Shown here: one piece after another, positions 33,792 to 45,172 of the stretch
Layout of the letters: each line of letters opens with the position of its first letter
Numbering within the stretch: the first letter of the stretch is position 1
Assembly (NCBI GenBank): GCA_930367215.1
Contig: OV884056.1
Coordinates: forward strand, 228,275,127-228,339,126
DNA length: 64,000 nt
DNA from: Pollenia angustigena
Lineage: Eukaryota; Arthropoda; Insecta; Diptera; Polleniidae
Direction of reading: 5' to 3'
The notes under the pieces: model-generated
The model's database searches: none
What the model saw: the letters and a program-made list of their open reading frames with translations, nothing else
What the model was told of the DNA's origin: nothing
Program-made: the position numbers and the translations under genes

Positions 33792-33794
33792 TTA

Positions 33795-34855
33795 TTGTAT
33801 TAATGAATATAACTTTTTAAAATTTCTCAATATTCATTCTGTATTCTGCAATAGACTTACGTCGAAAAAGGTGTTAAAATACAAATTGCAAATCACAAAC
33901 TAAATTATGTGGCGTAATTAACTCTAATCGATTCAATAGTTTCCTATTTCCGCTATTTTTGAAATTACATACAAACATTAGAATACTTATATGCATGTGC
34001 CTTATTTAACTTATTAGGGGATATATAGAAATTTAATAAGTTGTAATAGATTGAAATGTTTTAGTTTAGATTAAATTGTCTATTAAAGAAATAACAATTA
34101 TTCAAGCAATATAGTCATAAAATAAAATGCATATATGTATTTCAAAACTGGTGTGAAATTCTTCGCAAAGTTTAACTCTATCGAGTTCTGTAACGGACTA
34201 AATCAAAAAGTTTTTCGTTCCAAAGGTAACGGTAATAAGCCCATGTCAATGGCTCCAGAAATTAATGGAAATTCACTAACTTAAACTCAAAATATTATCG
34301 AATTTTCATTTTTGACTTGGTTCGCTTCAGCTCTGAGCCCTCCATATGGAAAAATTATTATTTATTAAAATATAAAATAAAAAATAATAAACGATTATTA
34401 AAATTAACAAACGTTTATTAAGGATAATTTTCATAGTAAATTTGTTCTTTAAACCTTTATTAAATTTAAAAAATTTTTATGAATACAGGCATTAAAATTT
34501 ATATATATTAAGGACAATTACGGATTAAAATTTTGTATAAATCTTTTAAGTTAAGCAAAATGGTCTTCGTCAGAAACTGTATTTTTTCGACATGTTTAAT
34601 TTTAAATCTATAAACTGCTTTATTTTATAGGCTTATATACTAAAGAGCAAATAATAACGATAAGAAGCAGTTGTGGTAGAATTAAGTTGGTTGATACCAA
34701 ACGAGAGAGTAAAAAAAAAAAAATTGAGTGAAACCTAATAAGCAATTCTAAATAAATTTTTTTGACGGAATAAGTTTTTGCCTAACGTCAAAGATGTATG
34801 TGTGTATAAAAGGGTGATATAAAACTGAAGGAATAAATATGCTAAACAGATTATT
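33795..34855. other. AT-rich, no gene
   Basis: No coding motif. 34370-34520 is an alternating TTATTAAAA type of sequence. Confidence 0.35.
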
Positions 34856-34859
34856 GGCA

Positions 34860-35311
34860 GTTTTTTTCAATTAATAGTGATTTTTGAATTTTAAAATAAA
34901 TTTGATTACGTTCTTAATTGATTTAATTAAAAAAAATAGTCAATTAAAAATTTAATCGATTTAATGCAAATATTCAATCACTGTTTAAATCAATACAATT
35001 ATTAAAATAATTCATTTTCTGTATTGTAATCAATTACGTTAGTAATTCATTCAATTAAAATATTGATTTTTTTTAAATTAATTTGTAAATTCATTCAATT
35101 AAAATATTGTTTAATATTCATAATTTTTTCAATTATTTTTGTAATTAAAATGTAAAAACTTTTTAATTGGAAAAAAATCCTTGTTTTGCAATTTTTGCAA
35201 ATTTGAGTAATTGGTATAACCATTTCGGTAATAGGTGCAAAATTAAACAATTTTTTGCTTGTTTCAATTATTTTGGTGATCAAACCCGTTTTTTACTTTT
35301 TTCTGTGTAGG
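34860..35311 (-). mobile_element. AT-rich foldback relative
   Basis: From 35311 leftwards: CTACACAGAAAAAAG, then GATCACCAAAATAATTG, AACAAGCAAAAAATTG, TTTTGCACCTATTACC, AATGGTTATACCAATTAC. The same order occurs at 38762-38890. TTCAATTAAAATATTG repeats within. The left limit is uncertain. Confidence 0.55.
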
Positions 35312-35674
35312 GTTCTTATATAGCAATTTTGTTTTGTTGGACTTTACTTTGTTTTTGTTAATAAATGTAAAATCTTCAAGTTAAAAATTTCAAAGATTAG
35401 AATTCATAATATTTCTTGTTATAAACTAAGGACTTGTATTTTTTTAGTGTTGGATAAGAGGCCATAATCGTTCTTAATTCATGTTGTTCTAAATACCGCT
35501 TAATACTAACGCCCCCATATTAGGAAACCATTCACACAGGTGGCAATCTCGACTTCAAAGCAGCTTCCGCTGTATAGGTACCAGGCGTGGATCCAGCTTG
35601 AGCCTTACGGGGGGAGGAATTTTGTATGATACAAAAAAGTAAAAAATTTGTTTTTAAAATTTTATTAAAAATAA

Positions 35675-35755
35675 TGGCCCATATTCATAGTCAAAAATAA
35701 AGTCGACTTCAATGTCATTAAAGTCGATTTTATATTTGACTATGAATAGTGGCCA
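35675..35755. mobile_element. 81-bp palindromic MITE
   Basis: TGGCCCATATTCATAGTCAA, then AATAAAGTCGACTT, mirrored by AAAGTCGATTTTATATT and TGACTATGAATAGTGGCCA. Loop of about 15 bp. It sits in the terminal part of the hAT, outside the transposase remnant. Confidence 0.75.
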
Positions 35756-35822
35756 ATATGTGTGTATATTATATTAAAAAAAAAACTCAACAAAAAGGTC
35801 AAATAAAATATAAGATCAGTTC

Positions 35823-37175
35823 AATATACATTAATCTTTTTAAATAAGCAATTTATGATTTCCTTGTGAGGAAAATTTAGACAATACAGTAAGTCTTCTG
35901 TCATTGTAGATCTGAGCCATGTTTTTATTCGACGAAGGGTAGGAAATGACCTCCGGCTCCTAGCATTACTGACGATCATTAAAACGAAAATTTGAAATAT
36001 TTTTCGTAGATTTGGGTAGATATCTTCATCACAGTTTATTAAAGCATCTACAACGTTGTCTGATAGATCAGGCTCAAGTTTAGATGTTAGTAGGTGTTTA
36101 TCTCTTTTGTCAAATATAATCAGCTCATCAGCTAGTTGTGGTTTTAAAAGTTTTGTATCTGTATATGACTTGATTACACTTTGAGGTAGTAGTTTAAGTA
36201 TTTTCAATACATTTAGGATATCTATTGGAAAAGGTGTTTTGAGATCTTCTAAAATAAATTCATTACGAGGAATGTAACCTACAACGCGGTAGTAATCTTC
36301 AACATTTTGGATGTGATTATTTCGTTCAAATCTTGTCTTTTCGATTGGAACCTCGATTTGAACGCAAATAACTTTAACTTTTTCAAAAATCGCTTTGAAT
36401 TGTTTTGATTAGGCTTGATCCTTTTTACAGATTTATATCTTTCTTTTATAAAATGATACTAAGTGGCTGTGTTACAACAAGTAACAAAATGTATATTCCG
36501 CAAATAAATTCAAAAGTACCAAGCGAGTTCCGTAATATAAAGGTGGAGATACTACCATTCCACTCAGATATTTTTTCCAAAGCTTCTACTATATGATGTA
36601 CACTTGGAGCAAAGTGTAAAATTGAGTCGTGACGGTCCACCCATCTTGTCTCGCTTAATGTAGAGAGTTTGGCTCCCAAATACTTTGCTAAAACTGTGTT
36701 TCGCTTGGGATGATTATATTAAACATTTTTGTCATTTCTTTCACAAATGATACAACTTTTTGTATTAATGGCACTTTATTGCTTTTAGAAAATGAGTTGT
36801 TTGATTTATGGGAATAGCAAGGCGTTTGTTCGCATTTGCCGCGGTTTCCAGAGTTTTTCAACAGCTCCATTTTCTGCTGACATCAGAGGACACCCATCTG
36901 TTCCATCTTCTACACAATTTTTAAGGTCAAGACCAAAATTTGTCAAAGCTTTAAGAAGTATTGATGATAGTGCCTTCGCATCAATTGACACAGCAACGTC
37001 ATCAATATCCTCTGAAGCCTCTTCAAATGCGTTTAAAAAACCAATAAATTCTTCTTTAAAAAACTTTTTTTTTGCATGTTGAAATATCTTTAAGATAAGG
37101 ATATCTTGCTTTTCCCCGACAAATCACTGCTTTCGTCAAAAACTATCGAATAGAATTTTGATTCATATTACACAT
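35823..37175 (-). pseudogene. hAT transposase with dimerisation domain, decayed
   Basis: Reading from 37175 down: YSIVFDESSDLSGKSK, a catalytic-core block of the DUF4371/ZMYM1-like hAT branch; SIDAKALSSILLKALTNFG; CPLMSAENGAVEKL; SKSNKVPLIQKVVSFVKEM; LSTLSETRWVDRHDSILHF, a strongly conserved block; then in the last open frame (36207-35824) IVSNARSRRSFPTLRRIKTW, the hAT C-terminal dimerisation motif. At least four frame breaks. It lies wholly within the TIRs at 35582 and 37569. Non-functional. Confidence 0.88.
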
Positions 37176-37579
37176 ACATACATAAATATTGCATTTACTA
37201 TCCCTTATTAATAACTCAACCGCACGCATTATCAAGTCAAACGTTTAGTCTTTGGAAATAGATGGCACCTGCTGGGATTGAATGTAGAATAATAAGTATT
37301 TGAATACGGTAAACTAGATGTTTCATTGGAAATATCTAATAAATAACTATGAGGATTAAGATAAGGATACTTATTGAAAATCGTTAGAGGTTCAATAAAA
37401 AAAAAATACAAAACAAAAAAACCTTGCTGGGATTTCCAAAAATTTTGTACATTAAAAAAAATATTATTATTGAGAATTCTTGTTTTGTCGAAATTAACAA
37501 AATATATTTTTCTAATTTACGGAGGGGGGGAATTTCCTTATTCCGCCCCCCCCCCTTAATCCACGCCTGATAGCTACAA

Positions 37580-38204
37580 TACAATTCCATATACGACATT
37601 AAAAGTTCACTCTCCCCGTTAATTGCATTCAAGCCACAGAAGGCTGTAATATAATTAATTTTGTTTCGCCGGGTCAACAGTTGCCCATAGATCCCAAATA
37701 GGGCGTACTCTCGAAAATTGGTTTGTAAATGTTGTGGTGTATTTTATCATTTGGTCAAGCTTAACAAACTATGCTTTCTTACTGGTTTTTTAATTGAAAT
37801 TTATTTCTGTACAAATAAAGAGTTTTTAATGGGTAACAAAAATTTATTTTTGTTCAGAAGTGCTGAGTAAGTTTTGACCAGTGTTTAAAACACTGCTATC
37901 AAAGTAGTAAAAGTCATAAGATTATGGAATTTTAGAGTTTGATTAGAGGGCTATGGACAAATTGGAATGGCCGCCTGCGGTTCCCAAAGTAGTTCAAATC
38001 GTTTATCGAAGAAATTAACGATCCAGAATTCTTAATTTTAGTGCGATTTTTAAAATGAAATGTAGTAGCCGAGTTCAATAAAAAAAGTTGGCGACGTGCA
38101 TAGTTTATCTCCTGTTGTTTGGAAATTATAAAAATTTAAGAACTTAAATTTATCACGATTTTTTTAAATCTTATAACTGCAAAAAAGTTCGAAAATTTTA
38201 ATCA
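37580..38204. other. no gene seen
   Basis: AT-rich flank of the hAT; no motif recognised. Confidence 0.35.
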
Positions 38205-38680
38205 CTCAAGGTAGGAGTACATAACACGCGTTTATTCGTCGACGTTTGTCGTGCGTTTAAAAACTTAAGCGCATGAAAATTGCAAGTTACACAACGCGCG
38301 TTACAAAAGCCATTCCTGTCAGCTGTTTTTAATTTGTATACTTATTTGTGCATTGAAAACGGATTCGAAAGTACATAAAGATTTTATTATTTTATTGAAT
38401 TTATTCTTTTTATATAAATATTGCATTTTTTTAAAGCTTTTCAATAAGTTTTTCTTTCATGATTCACAAATTTGTTAAATTATTCTTTCTATTGTCAGCT
38501 GATTACTTGTCAAAAATACTCAACGCGTTAAAAAGTTCAAAGTTTACCAACTTTCCGGTGCAAGCGCGTCAAAATATTTTGCATGTAGCTTGTTCTATGA
38601 AAATACACTAGTTTAACTTTTTTTGACAGAAGTCTAAAGAGCTCGCGCGCACTAACGCGTGCAATGTACTTCTACCTTAA
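38205..38680. mobile_element. MITE with CG-rich ends
   Basis: AAGGTAGGAGTACATAACAC then GCGTTTATTCG at the left; from the right AAGGTAGAAGTACATTGCAC then GCGTTAGTGCGCGC. Many CGCG and GCGC words lie near both ends, unlike the AT-rich surroundings. Two GTCAGCTG sites are internal. Non-coding; superfamily not assigned. Confidence 0.7.
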
Positions 38681-38761
38681 GGGCTCCAGGCTTTCCGAAA
38701 TATACCTATTTTTACAAATATTAAATTTATGCTACATTTTCTCCAATCGAAAGGCCTTTTG

Positions 38762-39275
38762 TACACAGAAACAAATTTAAAATTGTCTCTAATTCACTGA
38801 GTTCATACCAGATTCATTGAATCAAGCAAACAATTTGGTGATTTCGCACTTATTACCAAAATGATTATATTGATTACTAAAAATTGTAAAAATGTAAAAT
38901 TGCGTATATTTTTTTTTTCAATAAATGATATTTTTATTATGAATAACAAAAATTATTTAAATGCTTTGCCGTTTCAAACGATGTGTTAATGGATTTAATT
39001 AAATATAGCTCAGGTATTTGACAATTCCCAACAAGAATTGTACAAGTTTTAATTTTATTTATTTATATTTTATTTAAAACGAAAAAATCTATTAAGATTG
39101 TTTGGTTTTTAATTAAAAATTTATTTCAAACCAACTAAAATGTTAATTAAATCAAAATTATATTTTTAGGTTTCTTTCAACAAAAAAAAAATTGATTCAA
39201 TTATCACATTAATTAAATTAAAATACTGTTTTAATTGATAAAAAACTCCTGATATTTTTTTTTGTACACGGGGTT
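38762..39275 (+). mobile_element. AT-rich foldback relative
   Basis: Starts TACACAGAAACAAATTT and runs in the same block order as the reverse of 34860-35311 (GAATCAAGCAAACAATTTGG, TCGCACTTATTACCAAAAT, GATTATATTGATTAC). The right limit is near a TTTTTTTTTGTACACG sequence. No gene. Confidence 0.55.
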
Positions 39276-39291
39276 CGTTATGCTTTCGAGA

Positions 39292-39730
39292 TACACAGAA
39301 ACAAATATAAAAATTTGTGATACTAATTAAAAAATTAATTAAATTAACACTAGTAAGCAAATTAATAGTATCAATTAAATATTTTTTGATATGAACTACA
39401 TTTTCTACAGTAATGTTGTTGATATAAGTAAACGTTTAATTCACTTGATTAAATTTTTAATAAAAGCTAAGCAGTCAGGAAAGTATTAATTCTGACAAAA
39501 GAAAGAAAAAAAAACTTTACTTTTCAACTTCAATAAAACCATAATGACAATTTTTTTAAATACTCTTTTAATGTAATGTTGTTGATATAAGTAAACGTTT
39601 AATTCACTTGATTTAATTTTTAATAAAAGCTAAGCAATCAGGAAAGTATTAATTCTCACAAAAGAAAGAAAAAAAGCTTTACTTTTCAACTTCAATAAAA
39701 CCATAATGACAATTTTTTTAAATACTGTTT
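39292..39730 (+). mobile_element. AT-rich foldback relative with a 163-bp tandem duplication
   Basis: Starts TACACAGAAACAAATATAA and matches the reverse of 27816-27986. From 39411 a 163-bp unit (TAATGTTGTTGATATAAGT, TTTAATTCACTTGATT, AATAAAAGCTAAGCA) is repeated at 39574, nearly identical, so the duplication is recent. Confidence 0.7.
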
Positions 39731-41238
39731 ATTTCTAAAAAATTTAACTATCTGACTACATAATATACATATTTACTTCCTGTCTGCGTTTTATTATCCC
39801 AGTCCCATCTACAACGCATGTGCTTAAAAGTTATTACTGTCTTTTGCACCATCATACTGCAATTCCTTTTAGCATTGATGACACATTCTCATATGAAACA
39901 AATTATTTATCTTTTCCAAAAAATCTCATGAGCATTGAATTCATATGTAATTAGAAATATTATTCATATTTTTTTTCATTCTTAGATATTCTTTTAAACA
40001 AATATGAATGAATAAGTTGTGTTTAAAACAAAATTTCTATTTTATAACAAACTCATGATATGTGTGAATAATTTGTCTAACTACAAAATGCAAATAATGT
40101 GGTGAACGTGTGGATGGAGGGTTTGAATTCAAAAGTTGTATTCGGATGCGAAGAAAATAAAAAGGTAAAAATGCTAAACCACAAAAAGGTCATTTACTGT
40201 TGTTGCGTTTCCTAGTGCAACAAATAACATGTCGTATGCGTTTATTCATAAAATATTTCATTAAGTAAATGGAATTAATGTGTTTTTGGTTAAGACGATT
40301 TTTAAATGTGCTATAGAATACTTGTGTTAACAACTATTTTTATATATTTCTTAAAATCTGATGGGTTAGGACAAATATAAAACGGCTTCCCAAATATTAA
40401 ACCTCATTTAAACTAAATAAAAAAAAATTAGATCTTGAATAGTTACACGTCCATATTCATTAAAAAACACTTTAGATTTAAAACTTAAAATCTATACAAA
40501 TTTCCTTAAAATGGATTTCAAATGCAATTATTTGTTTTAATAATAACTACAGTTATTTTTTAATGATCTTGATATTCTATTTTAAATCTTAGTATTTTTC
40601 AAATATTATAAAGTAATTAAATAAGATTAACATACAATATCGGGGTTTGCAATCAGTTTGCGACACATGCAGCCAGCATAATTTGATACCACTTTGAGCA
40701 ATAAATTTAAATCATTTGAATCGCTATTTTTGATGACTTGTGATTTTAGCAAGATGGTACAATATGTCAAACATTCAGCAAACAGGTGAAAAAAGGAATA
40801 ACATGAGCCAGGTAGCAATTTAAGTGTATAATCCAGTCGTCTTCTCCTTCATCATAGGTTCTAGACACTTTTTTCTATCCACCTCCAGGTCTTAACCTCC
40901 ATCCACCACACTCCACTCTCTACGACTCTAGGGTCTGGACTCTTCGTTATAACGAACTCCAATTCTCACTCCTTATCACCAGTTCCTTAACTATTCGCTC
41001 ATTCACAAAACCCAGCTCTTCATCGGTTTTAATCCCTCAATCATTCGTTCCCTTGCTAATTACTAAGATGTCACCATCATCACCCTACCTGGCTACCTAA
41101 ATAAGTATACGAATAAATGAACGAAAACAAATCATCCCAAAAGTAATATCTGCGTGGCTGTTAATTCCAGTCGATTAACCGATGTAACAAAATTTTTATT
41201 TTTTTTTGTATTGTATATAACATATATTTTTTTCAATT
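39731..41238. other. no gene seen
   Basis: AT-rich apart from 40840-41100, which is pyrimidine-rich and less AT-rich (runs such as CCACCTCCAGG and CCATCCACCACACTCC). No repeat partner or coding motif found; it may be single-copy DNA. Confidence 0.4.
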
Positions 41239-42132
41239 ACACTATGCAACAAAAAAAAACCAGCCTCAATACTTGCAACCCGATATTAAACTAGACTATT
41301 GGTAGAGCAAATCTGCCAAAGGGTTTTGAAAAGTAAGCTCGCGTTCCCGAAATATCGGCCCCTCAAGTTTTTGAATTTTTTAAAAGGCGTTTGGTATAAG
41401 TAAACAAAAATATACTAAATTTATTTCTGAATTAAAATACTATTTGAAATGTCCTTAGTATAATTGTATTGCGGTTCTTTTCTTAAATTATATTAATCCT
41501 CTAATACTCATTTTAAGGGGCCATTTTTGTCCTTTTTTTAACTTTCCCACAAATGTATACTAAAACGGCACTTTAGAGGGCAAAAATGAGCTACGAATAT
41601 TTTCTGCATCATTCGAAATTGTTCGAAAAACACGTTTTGCATACATTGCATGTTTTTGTGGTGATTTGAAGACCCCTAGTGAAATGTGATGCATAAAATA
41701 TTCGTGGAATATCAAAAAGTAATTTAAATTTTTGGGAATACAAAATTTTAATTTCAAAAGAATTTGTTATTCGTGCTTAATTCCCAGTTTTTATTATTGA
41801 TAAAAACACTTGAAATTTATTGTTGATGGGATAAGCTATTCCTATGCGCATTTCACTGGTTGCTTAGGCCAGATCATCAGGAAACTTCATCCATAAAGAT
41901 TTAAGAAAAAACTAAAGATATTAAACCAAATAAAACTGTTAAACGTATAAGACTTATAGCAACAGTTCTACTTGTAATAATATCAAAGTTTAAACAAATC
42001 ACATCAACAATAAACAGTGTGTTTATCTCATCTTACAATATTTGGCGGATTTGCTCCATCAAAAGTCTAGTTTCATTTCGCGTTGCAGGTATTGAGGCTG
42101 GCGGCGGTGATCCGAATTATGTTGCACTGTGT
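41239..42132. mobile_element. TIR element with CCAGCCTCAATAC inner repeats
   Basis: Left: ACACTATGCAACA, then CCAGCCTCAATACTTGCAAC, AACTAGACT, GAGCAAATCTGCCAAA. Read inward from the right: ACACAGTGCAACAT, CCAGCCTCAATACCTGCAAC, AACTAGACT, GAGCAAATCCGCCAAA. Arms of about 95 bp. No transposase recognised in the roughly 700-bp centre; target duplication unresolved. Confidence 0.75.
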
Positions 42133-43090
42133 TATTTGTTTCGTCTCATATAAAACAGGGGTGTGTTTAGAACATTTTTTTCTAAAAATACAGTACAAGA
42201 ACATAAACTAAGGAATTCCGAAATAATCTTTTTGCAGAATGATCGGAGCTGAGCTTTGCCAGGATTAGTCACCTGTGACCTGGCAACAGATAAAACTTTC
42301 GATAATAACACAAACAATCCTTAACAGAATTCACCAAAAGAATAAGAAGTGTTAATAATTATAAAAAATGAAAACAGGACTCTAATGGCATAATGAAAGA
42401 TTTTATATGTTTAGAGAAATACAGGAAAAGGACTGAGAAATTAGATAATCCTACATCTTTTACAAGTGAAAGAATTACACGGTGCTACAGTGAAAATATA
42501 CTTGGAAAGTGACCTAGTGTAAGTTGTAGGCATTATTGAGTAGATCATAAATCAATTTTTAAAAGTTCGGAAACACCCCCAAATTTCGGAGTTATTCCGA
42601 AAAAACCATTTTTGGGTAGGTTCGAGTACTTATGAACACGTAACTCAGTTGATTATTATCCGATTTTTATTTTTTAAACGGTTTCAGTAAGAAGAGACAC
42701 GTGCCTTTCTAAATGTATACACTTTGTGGTATTTGTATACAATTTTTGTAGTGATATTCTTAATTATATCTGATTTTAATTTGATTTTTTCTCGATTTTT
42801 CAAAATTGGTGCCATTTTTTTAAATTAGTTTGTTTAGAAACATACCAATATGTATACACACTATTAAAGCTTATTTAGTTTTGAGTTAAACCAGCTTTCA
42901 TTTAATAAAATCGAACAAAAAATAAAAAAGTTATTAAGGTTTTTCGAAAGTGAAAAATTTAGTTTTTTCAAATATTGATCAATAGCTACTACATTTTCTT
43001 TATTTTTTTAATCTTATAATGGCATGATTATGTAAATATTTTAAAATAACAGTATTCAAATTATTTTATTAAGAAATTAAGAATATATGA

Positions 43091-43807
43091 TTAAAAATGC
43101 TTGTACATCAAATCGTCTGTTTCTCGCTTAAGTGACCAGCAGTAATTTGAAATCATTCTTACTTGGCTTTTTCCTTCGAAGCGTCTTTCGATATCCAAAA
43201 TGTCCTGGTGAAACCGTTCGCCTTGCTCATCACTGAATTGTCCTAGGTTTTCTGGGAAAAAATCTAAATGTGCGTGTAGAAAATGAACTTTAATGGACAT
43301 TCTGCATCCCATTTCTGCATAAGCCTCAAGAAATTCTTTTACTACATCAATATAATTTTCACTTTTTTTATTTCCCAAAAAATTTTCACATAAATTCACA
43401 TTATTTCACATTATTTTTGGCTTGGATACAGTTAACACATTGGCATAATTAATACGATCACGGTTTTTGTACTTATAACCAACAATGTTTGTTTGACAGA
43501 AGTAACAATCTTCAGGTTTATGAAAAACTTGACGATGCCAAACCATTGGAGCAGAGAATGGTAAAGGTTGGCTTATAAAATTTTTAGACTTACATTGTTT
43601 AAGTGCAATTGAGCAGGTTATGCAAACACATTCGGGTTCATACCATTTGCTAAAAACATACGAACACTTAAAAAAGGCATTAAAAGAAGTAAGTAAGGCT
43701 TTATTATTTTTGAAATCTAATCGATGTTTTTTGTCAGCGAATAAGCCACAGATAAAACAAAAATTATTACGCTTATCACACACTGAAATAGAAGTTAAAA
43801 TCCACAT
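43091..43807 (-). pseudogene. Cys-rich / GERFHQD repetitive gene family, internally deleted
   Basis: Two open frames abut on the minus strand. The first (133 residues) has three CxxC pairs: C17/C20, C62/C65 and C101/C104, a likely zinc-binding N-terminal domain. The second (102 residues) has HFLHAHLDFFPENLG and DEQGERFHQDILDIERRF, then an NYCWSLKRE end. I recognise these as the two ends of a large multicopy invertebrate family usually annotated only as uncharacterised. In full-length members several hundred residues separate them, so the middle is deleted here. Position between long inverted repeats suggests a transposon gene. Function unknown. Confidence 0.75.
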
Positions 43808-43830
43808 TATATTTTTTTATTAAAGACTAG

Positions 43831-45172
43831 CTTAACCCGGTGCGCTTCGCAACACTGCTTTAACCACTTTATCGATTGAGAGATATTTAATATATGCATC
43901 CTATGGAAGGTATTTCTCCCCTGCGCCTACCCGCTTTATTTTTATATTTAAAAGTGTAGTATACCATAAGAGTGACTTCTACAAAGTTTGAACATTATCA
44001 CTTTAACAGTTTTTAGGATATCCGATATTAAACATTGGCGTCCTATGGAGTGTAACACTTCCCCCGCTGCTATTTAAATTTTGGGACTCAGAGGATCCTA
44101 CTACCAAAAGTTCAACAAAATGCTTGCAGCGGCTCTTATTAATATTTCTATCTATGAGGGGAACTGCTCCTCCTCTGTCTACCCCGCCCATTACTATATT
44201 GAAATTTAAAGTTTGCCATAATAGTAGTTTTAACTACGTTTGAAGACTCGCCCTTTAATAGTTCTTCAGTTGAGCGATATTTAATATATACATCCTATGA
44301 GAGGTATTCCCCCCTGCGCCTACCCGCTTTATTTTTATTTTCAATAGTGTAGTATACCATATTAGTGACTTCTACAAAGTTTGAACATTCTCCCTATAAC
44401 AGTTCTTAAGATATGCGATATTAAACATTGGCGTCCTATGGGGAAAACCACTTCCCCCACTGCTACTTTATTTCAATTTTGGGACTCAGAAGATCCTACT
44501 ACCAAAATTTCAACAAAATGCGTGCAGTGGCTCGCTCTTATTAATATTTCTATCTATGAGGGGTACTGCTCCTCCCCTGTCTCTCCCGCCCATTTTTATA
44601 TTGAAATTTATAGTTTACTATAATAGTAGCTTTAACCACGTTTGAAGACTCTCCCTTTAAAAGTTCTTCAGTTGATCGATATTTAATGTATGCATCCTAT
44701 GGGAGGGATTTCCCCCCCAGCGCCTACCCGCTTTATTTTTATTTTCAAAAGTGTAGTATACCATAAGAGTGACTTCTAGAAAGTTTGAACATTCTCGCTA
44801 TTACAGTTCTTAAGATATGCGATGTTAAACATTGGCGTCCTATGGGGGATTCCAATACCCCCGCTGCTATTTTATTTCAATTTCGGGGCTCAGAAGATCC
44901 TACTACAAAAAGTTCAGCAAAATGCGTCCAGCGGCTCTTAAGATATGCGATAATTAATATTGGCATTCTATGGGGGGTACCAATTCCCCTGCCCCTATCG
45001 AAAAAATAAGTAGCCTATTTTATTTTTAGGGCTGACGTGAAGTTACTGTAAAAATTTCAGGAAAATCGGTTCAGTAGTTTCGGAGTCTATAAGCCAACAA
45101 ACAAACAAACAAACAAACAAACACACAAACAAACATACAAACATTTTTCATTTTTATATATATAGATAATGG
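43831..45172. mobile_element. dispersed repeat with about 400-bp tandem units
   Basis: Starts GACTAGCTTAACCCGGTGCG, then about 2.8 copies of a unit near 394-402 bp (landmarks CATCCTATG at 43897, 44291 and 44693; CTGCGCCTACCCGC; GGATCCTACTACC). It ends with TCGGTTCAGTAGTTTCGGAG, an AAAC-repeat run (45094-45140) and a TATATAGAT tail. A second short piece with GAGCCGTTCTCGAGTTATGG follows to about 45330. The layout resembles non-LTR-associated dispersed repeats of insects, but no coding sequence confirms it. The ACTAGC...ACCCGG start recurs at 59812. Confidence 0.65.
45094..45140 (+). repeat. AAAC microsatellite
   Basis: Runs of AAAC units with occasional CA and TA changes, at the tail of the preceding dispersed repeat. 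Confidence 0.9.

Larger units (their letters stand above)
35582..37569 (-). mobile_element. hAT element, about 2 kb, with decayed transposase
   Basis: Ends CAGGCGTGGATCC at 35582 and, inward from 37569, CAGGCGTGGATTAAG. Flanking ATAGGTAC (35574-35581) and ATAGCTAC (37570-37577) form an 8-bp target duplication with one difference. G-rich runs follow both ends. The transposase remnant lies on the minus strand (separate entry). A palindromic insert sits near the left end (35675-35755). A lone end of this type occurs at 2702-2750. Confidence 0.9.
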
